From Apteryx mantelli (taxonomy: Eukaryota > Chordata > Aves > Apterygiformes > Apterygidae), in NCBI RefSeq assembly GCF_036417845.1, contig NC_089980.1:55736501-55800500 (forward strand): a DNA stretch of 64,000 nucleotides, read 5' to 3'. The stretch's first letter is position 1, and each line of letters opens with the position of its first letter. The translations under genes were made by a program, and so were the position numbers. Under the pieces are notes generated by a model, which did no database searches, was not told the origin of the DNA, and worked only from the letters and a program-made list of their open reading frames with translations. Shown piece after piece: positions 12,600 to 61,281 of this stretch.

Positions 12600-15129
12600 T
12601 GCTTTTGCACTATGTTGAAAGGAGACATTTTATGAATACTAGAATGTGTAGAGAATAACAAATGAGCTTCTGTGAACTTCTTTACATATCTGAAGCATGT
12701 TCCTACCTACTGTCCATATTTCTATTAGAGCTTAGTAACCTGCATCACTCACTGTGTTTTCCCAAAGGTACAACACTCTAAGAACTGATACCAAAGCAAC
12801 TCTGAAAACCAAAACCAAGTACCACAAACACTTCTAAAACACTTCTAAAACCCATTCAGAATTAATTTTAAACATCTGGCAATGGCTGAAGATTGGAAAG
12901 ATTTAAATTCATTTGAATTTTCTTCACAGAAGTTGGGAGTATAGACAAAGGTTCAGTCCTTTTACCCAAGACAAACAGTGTTCTTTTGCTTTTAATAATA
13001 AAAGTGAAATTGGAGTGTCTTCTGGTGTTAAAATTATCACAAGATGTTTCCCAATATAAAAAACTATATGCAATTTATGTACAGTATACCCATACGCTGC
13101 TCTGACAGGCAATACTCAAAGCCAATGCTATGATTACAACTTTTATGTTTGTAAAAGACAGTTTTATGACAAGCACGCTCAAGAGGAAATTCAGGGTCCA
13201 GTAGCATTCTAGCTGAGGTAGGTTAAAACAGACCCACTGAATTAGAAAATCCTGCACGAGTTCATATGGTATTAAACAAAACCAAAAATTAAAAGTTGGT
13301 CTCTGCTGTTAAGAAATCAAGATGAGTGTAGCAGGGTTATTCCAATGTTTAAGAGTTTACTAGTACAATCCGTTTCAGACTTTGAAGAAAGTACAGTTGC
13401 TTTCTCACTTAAGCATTTAAGTTCTTTTTCTCTTCTTGTTGGTTTTCTTTCCTATGTCAGTCTTGACATCATTGAAGGTGCGTTGCTATTCTGTAGGAGA
13501 AGCGGGCTATAAGATGATTAGTTGGTTACAGATAACCTGATCACAGCCTACTTTTTGTTGCAAAATTGTCTGTGACTATTTCATTCTGGGTTGTCTTCTT
13601 TTTTTATCCCCTCTCCCCACAATGGCTGAGAGGTGGGATGACACCAGTGAGGATCCTGGCTGCTCTGTCACAGTGAAGCCTTGCCATCGCTCAGGACCAC
13701 CTCAGTGACAGGCTCAGGCTAGAGACAAAAGCGCACCTGCAGCAATATGCTTGATGGCCAGCAGGCTGTCCCAGGAGAGGCCTGGGCTGTTTGTCCTGTG
13801 GCAATGGTTTAAGCAAGGCAGTAAGCTGGATTTTGGTTAGAATATTTGTTTTCAGGTTTAATAACTACATGTCTGATAGCACAGGGGTGTGTGCGTGTAC
13901 ATATGCTTGGAAAGGAAAATGTATGTAAGCAGCAGGATTAGAAAAAGGAAATAATAGTACATCAATAGCATGTAAGAGTCTATGGTTTTCCTGCTTGACA
14001 GCACCACACTTAAGTAGGATCAGAATGGCTAAATCCTAGATGTTGTGGGCTCGTGCAACCTGCTGCATCTTGCTCATACGCATTACTGCTGTACACACAC
14101 ACTCTCATATATTAATTTGCTTCAGAAGAAAAGACACACTCAAACAAATCAAGGTATTTTCTGACAGTAGCGTGCAGGTGAAAGTGCCATGGTTATGGGG
14201 AGTTCCATGTCAATCAGAATCAAGTTGTCACGGGCAGCACCTGAAATGGTTTCTCGTTTTCACAAGAGATGCAAGACAGCCAAAACTTACAAAAAATTTA
14301 TGTCCCAGTCCAGAAAAATTCTAAAGAATGGATTTAACATTAAGCCTATGAGTCTCTCTTGCTCAAATGCTTCATTAGGATCAAAATATTATTTAGCTCA
14401 CCCTAATCTAATAGAAAATTAAGACTTTTGATCTCAAAGCTACACTGGAACTACAGCTGCCTGGGATCTATCAGGATCAAGGCTAGGAAGCAGCATTCCT
14501 CTACATGGAATACTTTGCAGGTACCATATTTAAAGAAATCTCTTATCAGTTCAATTCAAAGGCCTCTTCCCTGCACCCTTTTCAAAAGATGTGCTGATAA
14601 CCACAATTAGATCTTCCATTTGTGACAGTGTCTACAATCATGTTTAAATGAGAAACACTAAAATATATCGAGAATATTTTTCTATTTGTATGTATGTGAA
14701 TTCTGCAAATATCATGGTGCTAGCTAAAATAAAACTATGAAAGTATTTGGAAAGCAATCTTTTTCTTATTGAAGATAAGTGCAAGTTCTGCCACTGAATT
14801 CTAGGGGAATATAATCCATAGATTAAGAAATAGTTTAGAGCCAAAAGGGATAGTTATGGTCATTTGAGCTCCTGAAAATAATGGACAAAGGAATCTTGCC
14901 CAGAAATTCTTTCACTGACCTTGCAGCTTCCACTTCAGCTGTCAAAACATATGTTGTCTAAATTTAAGGACTTCAGGCAGCAAAAGAATCCAGTTTACCC
15001 CCTGATAAATTGTTCAAACAGCTGTTTGCTCCCCAGTCTTAGTCTTACACATTTTTCCTGCATTCCTAATATCTTGTTGAGCACAAATCCAGCCATGAGA
15101 GAGAAAATACATTCATTTTACCTCTCACC

Positions 15130-15188
15130 ATATATATGTATATATATATACACACATACACACACACACACACACATATATATATACA
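15130..15188. repeat. (TA)n(CA)n(TA)n microsatellite
   Basis: An AT-alternating block, then about 13 CA units with one interruption, then a second AT block. It lies about 260 bp beyond the TRIM67 stop, probably inside its 3' UTR. Confidence 0.88.
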
Positions 15189-15447
15189 CCCATGTATGCA
15201 GTGCAGTATAGATATGTTCGGGTACCCATTTGTAATCAAGTGCCACTTCTGGGAGTATGCTTGGTACGGCTGTTAAATTAAAAATGCTGTGGGTTAGCTG
15301 TAACCAGCAGTTTACTCAGTGAGCAACATGCTGTATAATATTTTAAGTTAGGGAAGAGAATGCTTTTTTACTGACTTACTGAAAAGTGCCAAATCACACT
15401 GAGAGAGCTTACAGAATCCAGCATATGTTGAGGCAGCAGGGGCTTCA

Positions 15448-51633
<36,186 letters not shown>

Positions 51634-51820
51634 CTACCTGGCCTCCGGGCGGCGGGCGGCGGGGGCTGCGCGGCGGCTTCAAGACCGCCGGGGCTAGACA
51701 GCGCCGGGGCGGCGGGAGGGGGCGCAGCGGCCCCCAGGCGGGGGGTGCCGCTCCGCTCGGCTCCGCTCGGCTCGGGCAGCGGCGCGGCGGGGCCGCCCGG
51801 GCGCTCGCGGCACGGAGCAG

Positions 51821-51828
51821 TGATATAC
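51821..51828 (-). promoter_or_regulatory. TATA-like sequence upstream of TRIM67
   Basis: GTATATCA on the - strand, about 280 bp before the start codon. CpG-island promoters often lack TATA boxes, so this is only a candidate core element. Confidence 0.25.
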
Positions 51829-51865
51829 GGGGAGGGAGACGGGGAGGGAGGCGGGGAGGGGCGGG
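51829..51865 (+). promoter_or_regulatory. G-quadruplex-prone tract at TRIM67 promoter
   Basis: Seven runs of three or more G within 37 bp, separated by one to three bases (G4-A-G3 pattern repeated). It lies about 290-320 bp upstream of the start codon on the non-template side. A TATA-like GTATATCA on the - strand sits beside it (51821-51828). Confidence 0.7.
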
Positions 51866-52466
51866 AGGAGCCCTTCCTTCCCGGCGAAGGAGGGGCGGCT
51901 CGCCGCGCCCGGGGGCACCGAAAGCGTTTTTTAAAGGATCCTTCCACCCCGCGATGGCTTCTCGTGTTTGCCCAACCCCGCTGCGCGCTCAGGCGGCGCG
52001 CGGGGCCGCGGTGTCCCCCGCCGCTTCCCCTGCCTCCTCGGCCTGCCCTCCCCTGCCTTCGCGCGGGGAGGAAGCTCGCAAGCCCGTGACAGGCTGTGCT
52101 GCTCCTGCGCGCGTTTCTCCTGTGCTCGAGCGCCAACGAGAGCCACAAAATGTCAGGCACTGCTGGACAAGGGGTTAACAAGGGGTTAAAAACCGAGCGC
52201 CAATCTGGGCCGCGGGCTCCGTGGGTGAAAGGGGCGAAGGAGCGTAACGTGCAGGGAGAGGTGCCGCGTCGCCCGAGCTGGCACCGTGTCACCCCAACGC
52301 ACATTGGCTGCGAAAATAAATCAGGGATGACAGCTGAGAATTTGTGGACTGAAAATAACCATCCCTGGAAGAAAGAAACCAGCAGTGGGAAATTCCCCAT
52401 CTGCTTTGTTTACTCTGCATGTGCTTAGCGTAGATGTAACGGTGGGTTATTTTCATAATGAGGAGA

Positions 52467-52476
52467 CTATAAATAG
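52467..52476. promoter_or_regulatory. MEF2-consensus site
   Basis: CTATAAATAG fits the MEF2 consensus CTA(A/T)4TAG exactly. It lies about 0.9 kb upstream of the TRIM67 start codon. MEF2 factors are active in neurons, so the site is plausible, but one match to a 10-bp motif is weak evidence. Confidence 0.3.
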
Positions 52477-54370
52477 GAGTGATTTCACCAGGTTTTTTTC
52501 ATTCGTGTACCTTGTTTAAAAGCCACTTCTGTATTAACTTCAGTTCCGTTCGCAGATTCTAAAGTTTTCTTTTGTTTCAAAATGCAAGTTGTTGGTTTCA
52601 GGGCAGCTGTTTAAAAATACAGTACCAATTGGTGTCAAATGAAAAAAGAATAAACACATTAAATACATCACCGCTCATAATAATGTTTCTTAATACATTA
52701 TAAGCATTTTGTGACACTGGATAGGAAAAAAATTCTAGTTTCAGATTTCACTCTTGCCGGATTGTTAACTGTTGATGCATAAAAAAGCAAGATCAGGGAC
52801 AGAGAGTAAGAATGTATTCAAGGTTCCAGGTTTTTTCAGTTCTTCCCTCTCTGCAGTTTTCCTTCCCATATCTTGCCTAGACATTCTTACAGCAAGTTGA
52901 GGGGGGAAGAAGTCCAGAGTGGTTTTAAAGCTATGTAGTTCCCCAGTTCAAGGTTGAATGGGGCAGGTTTGTCCTCTGGCACATTAAAGAAATCACACTG
53001 ACCCCCATAAACTATTCTAGCAAGTACTGATTGCTGAATACTAGGTATCTTTTTCTTTGATGTGACCTCTATGCCAAGTTTTAGAGTTTGTAGAATGACT
53101 GTATGTTTGGGCTACCTCCACCTAGAAAACTCAGCAGTGCAAGAAATGTTCTGAAATAGCATTGATTTCACAGCCACCATATGCTACTACATAGTAAGAA
53201 AAAGCTGTGGGTGAAATGTTGTTATCTTCACAGCCTTTATTCTCTGTTCTACCATCTGTCAGCAGTGGGAGTGGAGGCATGCTGAAGATTTCTTGTATAC
53301 ATATAGGTGAATCTGAGTCACAAATTTCGTAGTGTACGATGGAAGCTGTAATCCTAAAGGCAATTAGGAAGGCATGATAGCTTTTTTTCTGGACTTTTGC
53401 CTTCTTTCTTTACCTGTCTTGTGTTTTCAGTGCCAGTGATCATAATGTATATAATTGTACTATTAATTCTGAGACATACAAACAAAAATAGACAAATTGG
53501 ACAGGATGGTGAAAATGAACAGCCAACCAAACCCAACCAGTTCATCTTTATAGGTGCTTTTTAGCCATGGCTCACAAGTTCCAGAGTCTTAATACAGTGA
53601 ATTTTACATTTCCATTTTGACCATTGCACTATAGTGTACATAAAATTCTAATATTGTTTGCCCTTGACTACCAGGGAAATGGCAGGGAAGAAAGCCAAAC
53701 AGGCTTTACTAGTCATCTCTGAAGTACAGCCGTGATCAGTCACACCATTCTCTTTCAAACTGAACTTTATGCATCCTTTCCGCACACCTGAAACATCCTC
53801 AGAGCATATTTCCATAACAGATGACATTTGAAATGGAGATTATGGAACCAAAAACTAATGTTGAAAAAGTAATCTGGTCTTCTCTGCACTGTGGTGTCTC
53901 TTTTACTTCACTGAAGATCTTTTTCACATATTTCATAAGTTTGTTTCAAATGGTTATGTTCAGGAGAGCTATGACTTTGACAGGAGGAAGAGCTCTGTAG
54001 TCCAATGCACCAGCTTACCTATCCTACTGATCCCAGAACAGTTTTTGTTTCTAAATAATTGTAGAGTTTGAATGCAGAAACACTCATCCACATGGCACCA
54101 TGGGCTGCTGATGGAATAGTAAATGCTCTGATGGGGTGCAGAGCACACATTTTCCTCCTTATGACAAATATTTGTCTATTTAATTTTAAGTGCATTCCTG
54201 ATGTTGGAAGGATCAAAATGCTGCTATCATTTGTATTACTCCCAAGGCCAGAATAGGGACTGATATAAGTAGTGAAAAATGGCACTTAGCTTGAGCGATC
54301 CCTGTAAACTCCAAAGACTGACTTTGGACACACTTACTTTAGTTGAGGAGCATGTCGTACTGTGTAGATC

Positions 54371-54436
54371 CCAGAAATTTCAATGGAGCTATTCATAAAG
54401 CAGCATTCAGTCTGAGCGTGATAGAATCTGGCCCTC
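54371..54436. repeat. Possible ancient amniote repeat fragment
   Basis: AATTTCAATGGAGCTATTCA, then GCATTCAGTCTGAGCGTGAT and AGAATCTGGCCC, has the wording of old palindromic sauropsid repeats ('tcaatgggactattca ... gaatctggccc'). Recognised from memory. Confidence 0.4.
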
Positions 54437-57400
54437 GTTATGTTTTGTAACAAAGACATTCTTATAATGGAGGTGATCTGTATGGTTCTTCTTTTTTATG
54501 TTCAAATGAGTCTTTAATCTGCTGGAACTGTAGCTGTATGTGGATAACCTAGAAACCCTATTCTGGCAGTCATGGCTTTGACCTTTATTTTAATACTTCA
54601 GTATCACTGGTATCATCCCCTTAAACTATTTACCCTCTGTAAGAACTTCTTATTAGCATCTTTTGTATCACCATGACAGAAAAAAGCTAATGGAGTTTAT
54701 TTATAAATTTATAAAAAAAGATAAGTCATACCGTAATACAACCTCTCAGTAAAGAGAGATTTGATTCATCTTTTTGTCTCCTTTTCTTCATTGCTCATGC
54801 CTTCTCCTTCTGTTTGTTGGTTTCTTGTTTTGTGTTTTCCCATTTCTTCTCTTGCACTCTTTTATATTTTAGGTTGTCCTCACATTAACCTTCTTTCCTA
54901 TTAGTTTTCCCTCCCTTTTCTCAGCTTTCTTCTTCAAAAACTGTCCACCAAGGTCGCTTCACTTTCTTCAGTTTTCTTTTTCCCCACCCGTGGGGAACAT
55001 TTTGATTCCAGTATTTCAGCATTGCTCCTGCTAACTGATATCACTCAAAGCACGTGTCTTATGGTTTGAAGGGTAACAGAGAAAAAAAAGATCTTATCTC
55101 CACAGGTGCTCATTCCATTGCAAAAAGAGCTACAAAGGAAGAGTTCACAAAACAGAAAAGACAAAATGCATCTGGGCGAATGCCAGCAGCTTGTGTTACA
55201 GTGTAAGGTGAAGAGTCTTGATGTATCATTACAAATGCATGTTAATTATCATAGGAGGATGCCCTCAGCAACCACAGAGGACGCAGCAGCTGCAGTTGCT
55301 GATCGTCTCTGAATTTTAGGCTACTGTACTAACGAGTGGATATGTGTTTTGGTACACACGCACCCCTCACGCTTTGGCATTGCTATTTACATAACAAACA
55401 GTATGCCACTCTGTAATCTGTTCTCTCTACTTGTTCTTCATTGCATTTTTTACCCAGACTTTTCTTTCCAACATTACTAGTTGCAGTTGTTGCTGTTGTA
55501 TGTTCTGTTTGAAGGGTGATGTGGCAAGCAGGCATGGGAGGAGGCTCTATCACAGGTTAGAGGTAAAGCTGATGTGTACGATCTGTGAAGCAGGGCACTT
55601 TGGAAATGGTAGCTATGTGCTACCATTTTTCCTTGTTTCCTTGTTTTTGTAGATTTGCATTAGGCACATTATGTAGACACAACAGTTTCAAAATCTGTTG
55701 AGGTTTTATTTTGAACATGCATTCAGGTATCTATTATGTTATTTAGGGTTTTCAAATGCTTACACATTGATCTGTTCATGCAAGAGTGAAGGCAGAGCTT
55801 GGCAGGAGCCCAGAAGAGTGCCACAGAAGCATGGCTGCTGATAAAAAGCTTATCTGTTGGCTAGCAGCAGAAGACTGTATCTGTATTATAAATGCAGCTA
55901 CATATTGAATTTTCTCCATCAGAGGATTAAATCTGCCAGAAAACTACAGTTCAAAACTGAGGCCAATTCTATACAATGGAATTTTATTCAGACTGTCTGC
56001 TGAGTATATGTTTGTTATTCTGGTAAAATGGCAAAAAATAATGCTTGATCCTAAATGTGTTTCTCAAGACATACTCACACGCCTAAATCTACTCACATAA
56101 TCTATTTATGAAACTTGATATAAAGAAAAATACTGTTTTAAACATATATGCCAACAAAGAATAGGAGGTTGGCACAGATGAAGCTCAGTAAGAGGTCGAT
56201 TTCAATACTTCTTTGCAAATTGTTGTTGAAAAGAAATCACAAAGAAAACACACAAGACACTAATCCACAATTAGCACTCTTGAAGAATAAGATCCCATGT
56301 TTCCGTGATGCTGTAAAAAACTCTCAGAATACAAGTCTCTGCAATTACTCCAGGGGCATTTTGTCTTTTCTGCTTTACGAGGAACCCTCCCTGTGTTGCT
56401 GTGCCTGCAGTGGAGTGAGATCCTTTCCTTCTCTGCTAAAATTCAAACTAAGAATTGGGAGAATAGAAGGCTGGACCCTGAACAGCTACATATAAAGGAG
56501 AACAGGAAATTGTGCCCTATTTTAAACCTGCTTCAGAGCACTATTAACTATGGAATCATAATCATTGTTTTCACCATACTATTATTATACAGAGCTCTTG
56601 TAACATTTGCTACCTTTTTTTAAGCTAGTGTGCAAATTTCCTACAGAGCTGATTTGGTTTCGATAGGTACTACGGCAGGGATCCGATTATGGCTCTTCAT
56701 TTTGCACTCTCCAGCAGCATCACTAAACACAAAAGGCCTCTGTGTTCAATTATCACAGGAACAGGGACTGTTGGTCTTAACAGGGAGTGGTGGAGGCTGC
56801 CTATATCTCAGCAGCCCAGTGTGGTTCAGTCAGCTCACTAACCCGTGTTCACCCTGCCCGTGTGAGAAGGCTGCAGGAAGCTGTCCTGACCACAGTCTGT
56901 CTTAGCGCTCTGCTCCCATCCTGCCTTGGTTCCTTTCCAGCTCATGCCAACCCAGGAAGAGGAGCTTATCTGGCTTTGGTAAACTAACCAAGGATTACAG
57001 TATATAAAATCCAAACTTGTTCTACTATTTCCTTTGGGCAGGAACACTGGAAGGAGGTAGGGAAAAAGTAATGGTATTCTAAGTGCAGTGGGGGGTAGGG
57101 GCCAGGGGGTGGAAGAGAGAAGAGGGGCAAACACCTCCAACAAAAACAAAGGAAGATGAAGAGAAAGTACCCTTAACATTGAGGTGCTGCTATTTCCTGA
57201 GAGCACAAGATGGGCTGAAAGAAAACAACTGGAAAAGAAGCTAGGCTAGGCTACATATTTGTATAGCCAGTTTTAAAGTGGGTGTAAATTGCTACCATTT
57301 TTTTCCTGGGCAACCTCTCCACATGGAAAGAAATCACTTACATAAAGGAGGTAGTGAATTTTTGCCCCTGAAAGAGCAGGCAATATTCCATGAACTGAGC

Positions 57401-59351
57401 TAGCAAGCTGATCCATATGTCACTCACTGAGAGGTCTTTTATCAAGAAAAGAGGCCTAAGTAGCTTTTCTACAGCTCTACTATACATAAGAAAAGACAGA
57501 AAATGCTATCATTGTTTAGCAGAAGATAGCTAGTGAGGAATTCTGCTGAGCCATAAAGGATTTATCAATACCCTAGAGATGGGCTTTGCTTTTTTATTCT
57601 GCAAGTAGATAGAGATCAAAACCTCTCAGAAGGCCTCCAGAAACCGTGCTCTGAACAGATTCATTTGATAGACTACGAGACCTGCGAAATCTGCCTTGGC
57701 TGATGTGATTGGGACAAAATTTACATGAAGTTCTAGTGGATTTGACCAAAACCTCCTCCATCTACTGCAGTGTGGTCCAGGAGCACTGAAAACCAGGAGC
57801 AAACTTGAAAGCTGCATGGAGAAACAAGGGGTAGAAACCAAGAAAGCAGAATCACTAGGAATAAATGTAGGAAATTAATCACAACTGCGGCACAGACTGA
57901 CAGGCTTGGAAACAGACTGCAGAAATGGGGACTGCCTTGAGCTTCCCTTTCAATTTTTAGCTTGGTTTCCATTAAATAAACTAGAACTCATACATTATTA
58001 TACACCAGAGAATCAACATGCAAGAGACCTCTTAGGAGGTCTAACTATCCTAACTGGAACTTGTGCCCTGTGAGTTGGTTCTGGCATAAATCCATGGCAC
58101 TGCTGTAAAGGGAGGTCCTTTCTGCCACCACCCCTAACCATCTATTCTCAATGTTTCTCCTGTGCTCACAGTAGCATTCACACAGCCACAAGAATCAATC
58201 CAGCACAAAATGGTTAGGTTTCAACATCACCATTTGGATTCACGGATGCCAGTGCCTACACAAGGAGAGGGGTGGGAAGGAGGGGCCCATTGCAGCAGCA
58301 CTGAGAATTTATATCAAATTCGAAGAGCAGTGTGGCCATAGCCTGAGACATCAGCATTAATCAGGTGAAGAGGCAAATCCACAAGACGCCAAGATTTATA
58401 TACTTTTTTTCATCAACACAACTCCTCACCTTTCTGAGTTTACCACTTTTCCACACCCCTCTCTTTCAGTAGCTAATTGAGCTACCTAGTGGTAGGGAGG
58501 AAATGGAAGTCAGCCAAATTGATCACGCTTACATTGGAAATATTCTTTATTGTTTCATTTAGCATTACATTTTCTGATTTGAAAAACAACTTATTTTTGC
58601 CTTTGTCCTTTCTTTCCCTTTGCTGCATCTTCCTTTCTTCTATGATAGTATCTTTTAATATTATTAAATGTGTACAAAGGCTCTGCTTCCCTCTCCTTCT
58701 TCTCTTTCTTGTGTTGCTTTCCCTTGCTACTCTTGTTCACTTGCACTACAGGGAAGCTCCCTGGCTCCTTTACCCTCCTTCTGACATCCATTGCTTTCTC
58801 TCTGCCCTTCTCCCACTGCTTGTCTCACAACAGACACCTCCTCCTTCCAGTTCTCTGCTCCTTCCCCACCTCACACCCAGCCCAACCCCAACGGCACCTC
58901 TGTCTGCGCAATGGACTAGAGGTGAGAGACCTGGAGAGTTTCCTGCATTCAAAGAGGTGGGTTTTATCCCATAAGTCCTCTGTACTGGCCATGGCAAAAC
59001 AGCCATGTTCAAGAGAAAGAGGTTTTGCCTATGTGTCCCTCAGGCACTAAAGAATTTCCTTTTTCCTGCCTTCACAGCAGATTTCCCCAATAGCCACTTC
59101 ACTGCATAGAGCAAAGTGCTCTCTGCATGTCACAAGTGCTCTGTGCTCTGTGTGGGTGCAGATCTCTCTCCTGAACCCTGGTGCTAGTCTCTCTTACTGC
59201 TGCTGTGGGAAGGACCTGCCAGACTGAGAAAGCAGCAGATGGGATACAAGAGGCATATTTTCTTTTTTTTCTGTTTTACATTGCTGTGATACAAGGGGCA
59301 GAGGATCCTCCCTTGGGAGACCCCCTTACGTAAGAGATTTTATCTGTCAGT

Positions 59352-59411
59352 GTGCATTGCCTAATGCCATCCCCAGAATAGGTGCATTGCCTAATGCCAT
59401 CCCCAGAATAG
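59352..59411. repeat. Perfect 30-bp tandem duplication (two copies)
   Basis: The unit beginning GTGCATTGCCTAATGCC is present at 59352-59381 and again, base for base, at 59382-59411. Identity of the copies implies a recent event. It lies about 300 bp left of the CR1 5' end. Confidence 0.93.
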
Positions 59412-59750
59412 AAGCCCAGCAGAGTGGTTTGCATGAAAAAGGCAGTATGGCCAGACTCATCTCCACCTCCAGCAATCTAGGTCATCCAGGGACATATGAA
59501 GCTGTCATCATTTAGAGTACTGGGAAGTAGTAAGCAAGAAGAAATGCAAAACCCTCTCTGGTCCAGAGTCAGAGGATGCAAGACAATTATGTACCCTATG
59601 AAGCACACCAGAGAGCCTGGTCCATCAGACTTAATTTTTATTTATATCATTTTTGCACCATTGTAACCGCTGATTTCAATAGCATGAGCTACTGAAATAG
59701 CTATATGAGCTATATGACCAGACTCTTTTCAGTGGTGCCGAGCGACAGGA

Positions 59751-60214
59751 GCACAGCTAACAGAGGCAGCGAACAGACGCAGCAAACAGACGCAGCAGTT
59801 TGCGCAGCAGTGTTTGGGCTCTGACTAGAACTTGAGGATCTTGTTGGAAGTTGTGGGCTTTCTGTGGACCCCCGAGGAACTAGCAGGTGATTGCTGTGAC
59901 CAGGAAAGGGGAAGCTAGGCAAGGACAACTGCAGGAGGCCTTGACTTCTCCTGGGAAAAGCTCGTGGGAAAAGCTCTAGCTAGGAGTGGCTGCTGCTAAC
60001 GAGCTCTCTTGGTTGCCCCTGACCAGAGGGAGTTGGGGCCTTTGATCCCGGTGGCCCTTGATTAGGACAGGTCAAGCACCCTCTTAGCTAGTGCTAGGGA
60101 GAGGCCTGTATAAGAGCCAGGCCTAGAGAGCAGCTCCCAGAGGCAGCAGTTTGCGCAAAAGGGCGCACGAAGGCACCTTTGTTTCTGTTCCCTGTGGTGT
60201 ACGCTTCCTCAAGT
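59751..60214 (+). other. CR1 5' UTR / internal promoter region
   Basis: GC-moderate leader ahead of ORF1. It contains three near-repeats of a 13-bp CAGACGCAGCAAA-like unit (59763-59798), the 15-mer GCAGCAGTTTGCGCA at 59792-59806 and again at 60143-60157, and a TATA-like GTATAAGAG near 60106. CR1 elements are transcribed from an internal promoter in this region. Confidence 0.75.
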
Positions 60215-61276
60215 ATGGTCGTGACACGCCGCACAGCGCGTTCCCCAGTGGCTGTTGGAGTTGCTGTGTCAGAGGCTGGGACCCAGACCGACCCTCTGAC
60301 AGTAGATGCGGCTCTACAGGTCTCAGGCTGCAGGGAGTGCTTGGGGCCTCTCCGGGAGGCCTGGGCTGGCAGCCAGCTCTCCTGCAGGAGCTGTGCTGCT
60401 GTTGACGAGCTGTGTCGTCAGGTAAGGGAGTTACGGGAGGAGGTCAGTAGGCTGCGCAGCATCCGAGAAGCAGAGCAAGAGATAGACAGGGTATTCTCGG
60501 AGACTGTGCAGCTTCGGGAGTCCCAACCCCCCGCGGCAGTGGAGTTGCCAGAGGGCTCTGTGCCGTGTGAAACGGTACATCATGACACCGTAGAAGAAGG
60601 CTGGAAGCTGGTCACTGCTCATGGGAGGAGAAAGGCTCCTACTCCTCCCGAAGACTTGCAGCTGAAGAACAGGTTTAGTGCCCTCCAGGATGAGGAGGAG
60701 ATGGACATGGCTGCCAGGGAAGTACCTGGGACAACAGACCCTGTGCCCTGCCGGAACGCCCGGAAAAAGCAGCGGGTGATTGCTGTGGGGGACTCCCTGC
60801 TGCAGGGGACGGAGGCATCTATCTGCCGACCTGACCTCGTGTCTAGAGAGGTTTGTGGCCTGCCGGGGGCTCGTGTGAGAGATGTCATGGAAAGACTGCC
60901 AAGGCTTGTCCACGCTTCGGACTATTACCCACTGCTGCTCTTCCATGTGGGCGCCAATGACACCAAGGGCAAACTGGAGACCATCAAGCAGGATTTCAGA
61001 GCTCTGGGGATGGTGGTCAAGGGTCTGGGAGCCCAGGACATCTTCTCCTCAATCCTGCCAGTGAGGGGGATGGATGAGAGGAGGAGGAGACGGACTTTCC
61101 AGGTTAACGACTGGCTGCGCCGCTGGTGTTGGCAACAGGGTTTTGGTTTCTACGACCATGGGACCCTGTCTGAAGATCGACAACTGCTGGGGAGAGATGG
61201 GATCCACCTCACGAGGCGGGGCACGCGGGTCTTTGCCAACAGGTTGGCCAACCTGGTAAGGAGGGCTTTAAACTAG
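60215..61276 (+). CDS. CR1 ORF1: coiled coil plus SGNH-esterase protein
   Basis: Open reading frame of 353 codons from ATG 60215 (an in-frame ATG at 60179 would add 12 residues, but MVVTRRTARSPVAV is the start I expect for CR1 ORF1). The N-terminal part has a cysteine cluster (CRECLGPL to CRSC), then a leucine-rich coiled coil (ELCRQVRELREEVSRLRSI). The C-terminal half is an SGNH/GDSL-type esterase: Ser194 in GDSLL, Asn248 in GAND, Asp328 and His331 in DGIHL. All four signature residues are present. In CR1 elements ORF1 binds RNA/DNA and the esterase may act on membranes; the exact role is not settled. No frame damage is seen. Confidence 0.92.
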   Translation: MVVTRRTARSPVAVGVAVSEAGTQTDPLTVDAALQVSGCRECLGPLREAWAGSQLSCRSCAAVDELCRQVRELREEVSRLRSIREAEQEIDRVFSETVQLRESQPPAAVELPEGSVPCETVHHDTVEEGWKLVTAHGRRKAPTPPEDLQLKNRFSALQDEEEMDMAAREVPGTTDPVPCRNARKKQRVIAVGDSLLQGTEASICRPDLVSREVCGLPGARVRDVMERLPRLVHASDYYPLLLFHVGANDTKGKLETIKQDFRALGMVVKGLGAQDIFSSILPVRGMDERRRRRTFQVNDWLRRWCWQQGFGFYDHGTLSEDRQLLGRDGIHLTRRGTRVFANRLANLVRRALN

Positions 61277-61281
61277 GAAAG

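Larger units (their letters stand above)
5992..15447. other. Intergenic gap between convergent genes; probable TRIM67 3' UTR
   Basis: 9.5 kb of AT-rich DNA between the two stop codons, with no conserved protein-coding frame. The right part is probably the TRIM67 3' UTR on the - strand: the first canonical AATAAA on that strand below the stop is at 12594-12599, about 2.9 kb away, with others at 12398-12403 and 9248-9253. The interval also contains a TTTA microsatellite, the (CA)(GC)(GT) inverted repeat at 9.84 kb, and an AT/CA microsatellite at 15.13 kb. Confidence 0.5.

Noticed and set aside
55090..55320. Acceptor-like and donor-like pair around a short frame, possible exon
   Set aside because: Splice-like words are frequent by chance, the translation resembles no known protein, and the pyrimidine-rich DNA upstream (54770-54980) gives false acceptors.
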